From NCBI GenBank assembly GCA_963794685.1, contig CAWCFK010000004.1, positions 682,001-746,000 of the forward strand: a stretch of DNA of 64,000 bases. The letters run 5' to 3'. Position 1 is the stretch's first letter; every line of letters begins with the position of its first letter. Shown here piece after piece: positions 58,017 through 64,000 of the stretch. The notes under the pieces are model-generated. The model saw nothing but the letters and a program-made list of their open reading frames with translations, searched no databases and had not been told where the DNA came from. The position numbers were made by a program, and so were the translations under genes. The DNA is from CAVTWH01 sp963794685 (lineage in GTDB: Bacteria; Actinomycetota; Actinomycetes; Mycobacteriales; Micromonosporaceae).

Positions 58017-59649
58017 TCAGCGCTGGATACTCCAGCTGTAGACGGTCACCTGTCGCGCCCCGCGCGCCGCCGTGCCCGGTGGGGTCGACGAGGCCGACCT
58101 TGGCCTTCAAACTCGGGTTTCCGGTGGTCGCGCAGGCGGCCGTCCCCGGGCAGACGAACACCTTCAGCAGAACCACGGTGTTGCTGTAGCCCGGATTCAG
58201 GTCCGGGTTTCGCGAGATCGGGTTGGCCAGAGTGTTGAACAGCATTGACCAGTAGGCGAACGCCCGGGCCACCACCCCGGCCCGGAAAGTGGGCCCGTCG
58301 CTGTGCTGCAACTGCATGTTGATGGTGGCCAGCGGCGTGTACGTGACGCCCTGGACGTACACCTCGTTGTTCCACGACCAGGTCGAGGTGAGCACCGGGC
58401 AGTGCGACCCGCCGGAGCTTGCCGGGTTGGTGATACACCCGTTCTGCGCGTGTACCAGGGTGGTTCCGACGGTGATGTTGGCCTTCAGTCCGTAGATGGC
58501 GATGGGCGGGCGGTTGGCGGAGTAGCTGCCGCACAGCTCCATCTTCCCGCCGCCCAAAATGCTGCCCTCCACGTTGATCCGGGCCGAGCTGCCGAAGACG
58601 AACTCCACACCCTTGCCGGCTCCGGGCGGGGTCCAGCCGCCGGCAGGGATGGGGTCCGGCGGGATGGTCGACTTGCACGCCCCCGGCACGCTGGGCGCGC
58701 TGGTGTCGCTCAGTGAGGCGGTGCCGCCGATGAGCCAACCCCTGGAGATCGTCCACTCGCCGTCGAAGTCGAAGTAGTAGGTGCCGGGCGGGAAGTAGTA
58801 CTGGCCGCCGGTGCAGAACAGGCCGTTGTTGGTCAGGGTGTTCAGGCCGCCGAGGTTGGTGTAGATGCCGGGGGAGAAGGTGTACACCTTCGTTGGGCTG
58901 CCCAACAAGGCACAGGTCGGGGCCGACTTCACCTTGGCGTCGGCGCCGGTGAGGACGGTCGGCATGTAGTTGGGGTCGACGCCCTTGCCGTCGGTGGCTG
59001 ACGAGCCGCCGATGTTGCACGCCTTGGTGGCGGCCACGATGGTGCCGCTGCACGCCTTGCGGGCGGTCACCGTCGAGTCACTGACGATCTTGTCCACGTC
59101 GACGTTGGAGTTGGAGAAGATGTCGCCGTGGACCTGGAGCACGTCGGAGCTGAAGTAGGTGTGGATGTTGACGCCGTCCTCGGCGGCGTCGGTGCTCAGG
59201 CTGAGGATCGAGTTCGACGGACGGTTGCTGCTGGTGATCGCCACCCCGGTGCCCGTCACGCTGTCGGTGGTGTCCAAGTCGCAGGTCACCGCCGCCGAGT
59301 AGGCCTTGTTGGTGCTGCTGGCCGGCGAGAAGTTCGCCAGCGACAGCTTGTTGCCCGCCTGTAGGCAGGTCGACCCGGTGGCCCCGGTGTAGGCGCTCTT
59401 GCGCAGGGCGTTGACTGCCACCTGGGCTGCGCCGTCGGCGGCGGCGGCCTGGGCGGCCTGGGCGCGGACCGCGATGGTGCCGCGCATGCTGGCGTCCACG
59501 AAGGCGAGCAACGTGCCGATCACCACGGCCACCACGGTGATGAAGATGAGCGCCATCAGCAGCGTCGCGCCGCTGTCGTCGGAGTGGGCGAGTCGATGTG
59601 CCATCGCCCACCGGCGCGGCCGGGTGGGGGCCTTGGCCGTCCGGGTCAT
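58017..59649 (-). CDS. PilX-like pilus assembly/minor pilin-type protein, frameshifted near the C-terminus
   Basis: About 543 aa if corrected. N-terminus with one hydrophobic helix (about 28-50, GATLLMALIFITVVAVVIGTLLAF) typical of PilX-type proteins, then a long extracytoplasmic beta-rich domain with many Cys (for example CGSYSANRP, GGSHCPVLTSTWSWNN). As sequenced, the frame changes near 58074-58077 and runs on to 57907, over pilD. Removing one G/C there restores ARQVTVYSWSIQR-stop at 58017, just before a terminator. The ATG (59647-59649, GGAGG upstream) overlaps the stop of the preceding prepilin gene. Confidence 0.75.
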
Positions 59650-60347
59650 GTCTGCCTCCGCTGGCCGATCAGTTTGACGTCGAGAATGGGGTCGGCGGTG
59701 TTCTTGACCCGCAGGTGCAGGGTCAGTGAGACGGTCTGCGGCACGTCTGCGGCGGTGCAGGTGGACGAGCAGGACACCGGGTCCGACGAGCTCAGGTTGT
59801 GTGCCAGCACGATGTCGACGGGCGGGTTTGCGCCGACGCACTTGACCCGGTGCAACTGCTGTTCGGTGCCGACGGTCCGGACCACGTAGTCGACCCGTAC
59901 CACGGCGGGTGTCTGGGTGGCGGCCGGGTCGTCCCAGAACAGCCGGAGCAGGATCGTGCCGGCCGTCGCACACGGGAACGTCGTATCGCTCACCGCCGGG
60001 CTGATGTAGATCGACTGTGCCAACGGGTACGGCGTGCCCGTCCCGGTCGGGACGACGGTCCAGTCGTGCCGGCCGAGGCTCTGCACGTCCTGGGCGAAGT
60101 AGGCAGCGGCGATCTGCGCGTCGTGCGAGACGCCCAGCCGGTTGGTGGTCGTGGTGGTGTTCTTGAAGTAGGCAATCAACGCATTGCCGAGCGGGACGGC
60201 GATGACGGCCATGATCGCGATGGTGACCATCAGCTCGACCAGGGTGAAGCCGCGCTCGTCAGCCGGCCGTCGGCAGGAGCGCCACGCGCCGCCCGGTTGA
60301 CGGGCCGGCCGGTGCCGGCGGGTCGGGGTCAGTTCGGTCAGGCGCAT
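59646..60347 (-). CDS. Type IV prepilin-like protein (PilW-type)
   Basis: 233 aa. A basic leader of about 32 residues ends in the prepilin peptidase site ERG-FTLVELMVTIAIMAVIAVPLG (Phe+1, Glu+5), giving an N-terminal pilin helix (about 34-56). The C-terminal domain has Cys pairs (VSCSSTCTAAD). It is cleaved by the prepilin peptidase encoded at 57186. It overlaps the neighbours on both sides, so it is translationally coupled in the operon. Intact. Confidence 0.88.
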   Translation of the reverse strand: MRLTELTPTRRHRPARQPGGAWRSCRRPADERGFTLVELMVTIAIMAVIAVPLGNALIAYFKNTTTTTNRLGVSHDAQIAAAYFAQDVQSLGRHDWTVVPTGTGTPYPLAQSIYISPAVSDTTFPCATAGTILLRLFWDDPAATQTPAVVRVDYVVRTVGTEQQLHRVKCVGANPPVDIVLAHNLSSSDPVSCSSTCTAADVPQTVSLTLHLRVKNTADPILDVKLIGQRRQT

Positions 60348-60831
60348 GCGGTGTCCGAAGGGAAGTCGGTGATGTTCCGGCAGGGCTTGCGGATGACGAT
60401 GGCCAGCGTCTCGGAGACCTTGCCGTCGCTGCTGGCGATCTTCAGGGTGACCCGCTGGACGCCCAGGTCGTTGGCGGCCGTGCAGCCGGTCGTGACGAAA
60501 GCGTTGGTGCTGTTCAGGTAGGCCACCTGGGTGACGGTGCGGGTGTAGCCGGCCGGCGGGGTGTAGGCGGTGCCGTAGACCCCGGTGCCGGCACAGGCGG
60601 TGTACTTGGTCGTGGTCGCCGCGACCTCGGTCTCGACGGCCTCCGCGTACGCGCGCACCGCCGCACCGGCGACCGCCTGCTTGCGGTGGGTACTGGTGAG
60701 CATCATGACGTTGGCGATGGCCCCGAGGATGGTGACCACGGCGATTCCCATGATCGCGACGGTGACGACCATCTCGACCAGCGTCTCGCCGCGCTCGCCG
60801 TCGTCGCGGGGCCGGGGGGACGGCCGCGCAT
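60338..60831 (-). CDS. Type IV prepilin-like protein (PilV-type), start frameshifted in a G6 tract
   Basis: Core ERG-ETLVEMVVTVAIMGIAVV (prepilin cleavage site followed by a hydrophobic helix) is in one frame and continues to the stop at 60338. The natural ATG (60829-60831, overlapping the pilC stop as TGATG) is in another frame. One extra base in the G6 run at 60814-60819 would join them, giving MRGRPPRPRDDGERGETLVE. Without this the only in-frame start is a TTG at 60898 inside pilC. The methylated residue would be Glu instead of Phe, less common. About 164 aa if corrected. Confidence 0.75.
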
Positions 60832-62036
60832 CAGACGCTGGTGGAGCTGAAGATGCCGTACATGGCGGAGACCAGGGCGATGGCCACGAAGCCGACAACC
60901 ACGCCCATCACCACGATGACCACCGGCTCGAACAGCGAGGTGATCTTCTTGAGCTTGTAGTCCAGCTCGCTCTCGTAGTACCGGGCGATCACCTCGAGCT
61001 GCATGTCCAGCGTGCCGGTCTCCTCGCCCACCCGGATCATCCGGGAAGCCGTGCCGGGGAACAGCTTGGTCCGCGACAGCGGCTGGGCCAGCCCTTCGCC
61101 GTGCAGCATCGCCTCGCTCACCGAGGCCAGCGACTTGGTGAAGACCAGATTGCGGACCGACTCGCTGGCCACCCGCATCGCCTCGGGCAGCGCCACCCCC
61201 GCGCCGGCCATCGAGGCCAGTACCCGACAGAACCGCTCCACCAGCGCGTACCGCACGGCAGCGCCGATCACCGGCAGGCGCAGCAGCACCCGGTCCCGGA
61301 TGTGCCGACCGCCCTCGGTGCGGATCATCAGCGCGTAGGCCACGCCGAGCACGACCACCCCGCCGAGCATCGCCCACCACCAGCTGGCGACGAAGTCGGT
61401 GATCGCCAACAGGATCCGGGTGGGCAGCGGCAGCTTGGTGTTCAGGCTGGCGAAGAAGACCTTGAACCGGGGCAGTACGAAGGCGGCCAGGATGACCACG
61501 GTGCCCACCGACATCAGCGCCACAATGGCTGGGTAGATCAGGGCGGCCTTGACCTTGCGCCGCGCCTCCAGATCCCGCTCCAGGTACTTCGCGAGCTGGT
61601 CGAGGACTGCGTCCAGCTGGCCGGTGAGCTCGGCGGACCGCAGGATGCCCCGATAGAAGGCCGGGAACGTCTTCGGGTGCCGGTCCAGGCAGTCGGTAAG
61701 CGTCTCGCCCCGGCGTAGCCCGTCCTCGACCTCGACCATCATCCGCTTGAGCGCCGGGTTGGCCGCCTCCTCGCCGAGGATGTGTACCGCCTCCACCAGC
61801 GGCAGGCCGGCCCGGATGAACGCGCCGAGTTGCCGGGACAGGTGCATGATCTCTTCGCGCTTGACGTTCGAGCCGAACAGCTCGAACTGCAGCACGCTGG
61901 TCTTCTGGGTGACCCGGATGTTGGTCAGGTGCCCCCGGCTCAGCGCGAGCTCGGCAGCCTGCCGCGACTCCGCGTCCTGGTACCCCTTGACGCTCCGCCC
62001 GTCCGGGTCGGTCGCGACATAGGCGAACTTACTCAC
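60831..62036 (-). CDS. pilC: Type IV pilus inner-membrane platform protein PilC
   Basis: 401 aa from the GTG at 62034-62036, directly after the pilB stop. Two GSPF/PilC repeats (about 65-190 and 265-390), each with three helices at the end; motifs LSRQLGAFIRAGLPLVEAV and LASMAGAGVALPEAMRVAS mark the two cytoplasmic domains. The N-terminal FAYVATDPDGRSVKGYQDAESRQAA is the usual PilC cap. It couples the PilB ATPase to pilin insertion in the membrane. Intact. Confidence 0.94.
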   Translation of the reverse strand: MSKFAYVATDPDGRSVKGYQDAESRQAAELALSRGHLTNIRVTQKTSVLQFELFGSNVKREEIMHLSRQLGAFIRAGLPLVEAVHILGEEAANPALKRMMVEVEDGLRRGETLTDCLDRHPKTFPAFYRGILRSAELTGQLDAVLDQLAKYLERDLEARRKVKAALIYPAIVALMSVGTVVILAAFVLPRFKVFFASLNTKLPLPTRILLAITDFVASWWWAMLGGVVVLGVAYALMIRTEGGRHIRDRVLLRLPVIGAAVRYALVERFCRVLASMAGAGVALPEAMRVASESVRNLVFTKSLASVSEAMLHGEGLAQPLSRTKLFPGTASRMIRVGEETGTLDMQLEVIARYYESELDYKLKKITSLFEPVVIVVMGVVVGFVAIALVSAMYGIFSSTSV

Positions 62037-62037
62037 A

Positions 62038-63851
62038 TCAGCCCCCAACCACATAGATAGAGCGAAGTACCTCGGCCAGCGTGGTCACGTTCGTCTCGAC
62101 CAGGCGGGCGGCCTCCTCCTGGAGGGTGCGCATGCCCTCGGCGCGGGCCACCCGGCGGATCTCGTCGTGCGGCGCGCGGGCCAGCATCAGCGCCCGGATG
62201 CCCTCGGTGACCGGCATCATCTCGTAGACGCCGATGCGCTCCAGGAATCCGGTCTGGGCGCAGAAGTTGCAGCCGTACCCGCGCACGAAGCCGCCGGCCG
62301 GCGCGGTGCCGCCGATCGCCTGCAGCAGCGCCAGCTCCTGCGGCGAGGGCTGGTAGGGCGCGCGGCAGTGGTCGCAGCTGCGCCGGACCAGCCGCTGGGA
62401 CAGCACCGCGGTGACCGAGGAGGCGACCAGGAAGCTCTCGATGCCCATGTCCAGCAGCCGGTGCAGGGCGGCCGGCGCGTCGATGGCGTGCAGCGAGGAG
62501 AGTACGAAGTGGCCGGTGAGCGCCGACTGCACGGCGATCCGGGCGGTCTCCACGTCCCGGATCTCGCCGACCAGGATGACGTCGGGGTCCTGCCGCAGGA
62601 TCGAGCGCAGACCGTCGGCGAAGGTCAGCCCGGTCTGCTCGCTGATCTGGATCTGGTTGACCGACGGGATCCGGTACTCCACCGGGTCCTCGATGGTCAT
62701 CACGTTCTTCTCGGGGCTGTTCACCTCGGCCAGCGAGCCGTAGAGCGTGGTGGTCTTGCCGCTGCCGGTCGGCCCCGCGCAGATCACCATGCCGTACGGC
62801 GAGCGCAGCAGCGCCGTGTAGGTGGCCACCATGTCGTCGGGCATCCCGAGCTGGCTGAGGCTGAGCAGCGACCGGCTCTTGTCGAGCAGCCGCAGCACCA
62901 CCTTCTCGCCCTCGACGACCGGCGTGGTGGCGACCCGGATGTCGACGCCGTGCCCCTCGATGTCCATGCTGATCTGGCCGTCCTGCGGGCGGCGGCGCTC
63001 GACGATGTTCAGCCCGGCCAGGATTTTGACCCGGCTGACCACCGCCGGACCCATCGCCACCGGCAACTCCAGCACGTCGTGCAGCGCGCCGTCGATCCGG
63101 TACCGGACGCCGATCTTCTCGGTGTGCGGCTCGATGTGCACGTCGGAGGCCCGGTCCCGGAGCGCCTGCTTGATGATCATCTGGACCACCTGGACAACCG
63201 GCGCGTCGTCGGTGCCGGAGACCTCCAACTTGACCGGCGCGCGCCGGGTGGAGTGCTGCGCCTCGAAGACCCGGACCTGCCCGGTGACCCCGGTCAAGCG
63301 CCCGGTAGCTGTTGCCGAGTGCCCGGGTCACGTCGCCCTGGGCAGCCGCCTTGACCAGGATCGGCCTGCCCAGCGCGGCGCGCAGTTCGGCGATCGCGGC
63401 CTCGCTGGGGAAGGCGGTCGGCGACCACCACGGTGTCGTTCTGCACGGCGAGCGGGATGGCGACCAGCCGGCGGGCCACCTCCTCGTCGAGCAGCTTGGT
63501 GGCCTCCGGATCGGGGGTGGTCCGGCGCAGGTCGACGACCTCCAGCGAGTGCTGGTACGCCACCACCCGGGCCAGGTTGCGCTCGTCCAGCACGCCGGAC
63601 TCGATCAGCCGCTGGCCGAGCAGCTTCGCCGGCCCGCTCTGCGCCTCGGCCAGCGCCGCCTGCACCACGGCGTGCGGCACCAGGTTCGACTCGACCAGCA
63701 CCTCACCGATCCGCCGCCCGCCGGGCACGATGATCACGTCGGCGGGGCGGACCGGCGCGATCACCGAGGGCCGGCCGCCGTTCGGGTCGCCCGCCGGCTT
63801 CGGCTGGGGCTTCGCCTCAGGCTCGGGGGCCTTGCTGCGCCCGAGCCTCAT
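62038..63851 (-). pseudogene. pilB: Type IV pilus assembly ATPase PilB, two frameshifts
   Basis: About 603 aa if corrected. N-terminal regulatory domain (MSHA/GspE-N-like: GRRIGEVLVESNLVPHAVVQAALAE) from the ATG at 63849-63851, then the ATPase domain with Walker A GPTGSGKTTTLYG, Walker B PDVILVGEIRDVETA, His box TGHFVLSSLHA and a tetracysteine zinc site (SCDHC ... GCNFC). Two single-base insertions separate the halves: near 63413-63417 (a middle part FPSEAAIAELRAALGRPILVKAAA lies in a third frame) and near 63296-63297. As sequenced no full protein can be made. The ATPase core (62038-63294) is intact. Confidence 0.88.
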
Positions 63852-64000
63852 GCCCGCTCGCCCACTTCGATCTCCTTCGGGGTGCAGGCTGCGGACGATG
63901 GCCTCGTCGTAGCTCACCACACCCGCCTTGACCAGGGTGTTCAGCGACTGCTCCAGAGTGGACATGCCGTCCTTGCTGCCGGTAAGCATGGAGTTGCGTA
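63848..64000 (-). pseudogene. pilT: C-terminal end of PilT twitching ATPase, frameshifted, cut by window edge
   Basis: The last residues of a PilT protein are visible: MLTGSKDGMSTLEQSLNTLVKAGVVSYDEAIVRSLHP. The G4 run at 63879-63882 seems to have one base too many; without it the frame reads KEIEVGERA-stop with TGA at 63848, overlapping the pilB ATG as ATGA. As given, the frame runs into pilB. PilT retracts pili. Only about 50 codons are in the window. Confidence 0.75.

Overview
The window is high-GC actinobacterial DNA. The 16S/23S/5S sequences, the order tig-clpP1-clpP2-clpX and valS-folC-DUF4233-ndk-ileS, and many GTG/TTG starts point to an actinomycete, most likely family Micromonosporaceae (inferred; no database search was possible).

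Layout. 1-2.2 kb: the end of an adenylate-forming (PaaK/CapK-like) ligase followed 1 nt later by a nine-helix membrane protein carrying the YD ... GLGD ... PAL signature of presenilin/signal-peptide-peptidase proteases. 2.3-5.3 kb: a PH-like protein, an AraC-VOC pair, and an ECF sigma factor with a coupled membrane partner. 5.5-8.1 kb: a small type VII secretion-type substrate locus (EspC-like, WXG100-like, tandem YbaB-like). 8.6-16.9 kb: a secreted plant-polysaccharide locus: CE4 deacetylase-CBM2, PaaX regulator, a GH11-GH10-CBM xylanase, a CBM2-alpha/beta hydrolase and a clan-A glycosidase with a ricin-type lectin. Palindromes of the CGAAA-n-TTTCG type sit at the promoters and suggest one regulon. 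17.5-24.7 kb: a rearranged, decaying region ending at a tRNA-Gly with an integrase remnant. A 103-bp and a 153-bp block are repeated in inverted orientation around an ECF sigma/YciI/esterase/MFS cassette, and several genes are truncated or fused.

24.8-33.4 kb: tRNA-Gly, tRNA-Pro, trigger factor, ClpP1/ClpP2/ClpX (protein folding and proteolysis), a divergent XRE-cupin regulator/EamA transporter pair, a nitrilase-family amidase and a broken acetyltransferase gene. 33.5-39.3 kb: a full rRNA operon with promoters, 23S processing stem and terminator. 39.4-41.4 kb: two divergent paralogous membrane-anchored proteins. 41.5-53.6 kb: valS, folC, DUF4233, VOC, a large disordered membrane-anchored VOC protein, ndk, a T-box riboswitch with ileS, and plsC. 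53.7-57.2 kb: three tandem paralogous lipoproteins of unknown function. 57.2-64 kb: prepilin peptidase convergent to a type IV pilus operon (pilT-pilB-pilC-prepilins-PilX-like).

The pilus operon carries five single-base frameshifts while the long housekeeping genes carry none; this is either pilus decay or localised sequence error. The main candidates for new biology are the presenilin-like protease operon, the lipoprotein triplet beside the pilus locus, the xylan regulon with its two-catalytic-domain xylanase, and the inverted duplication.
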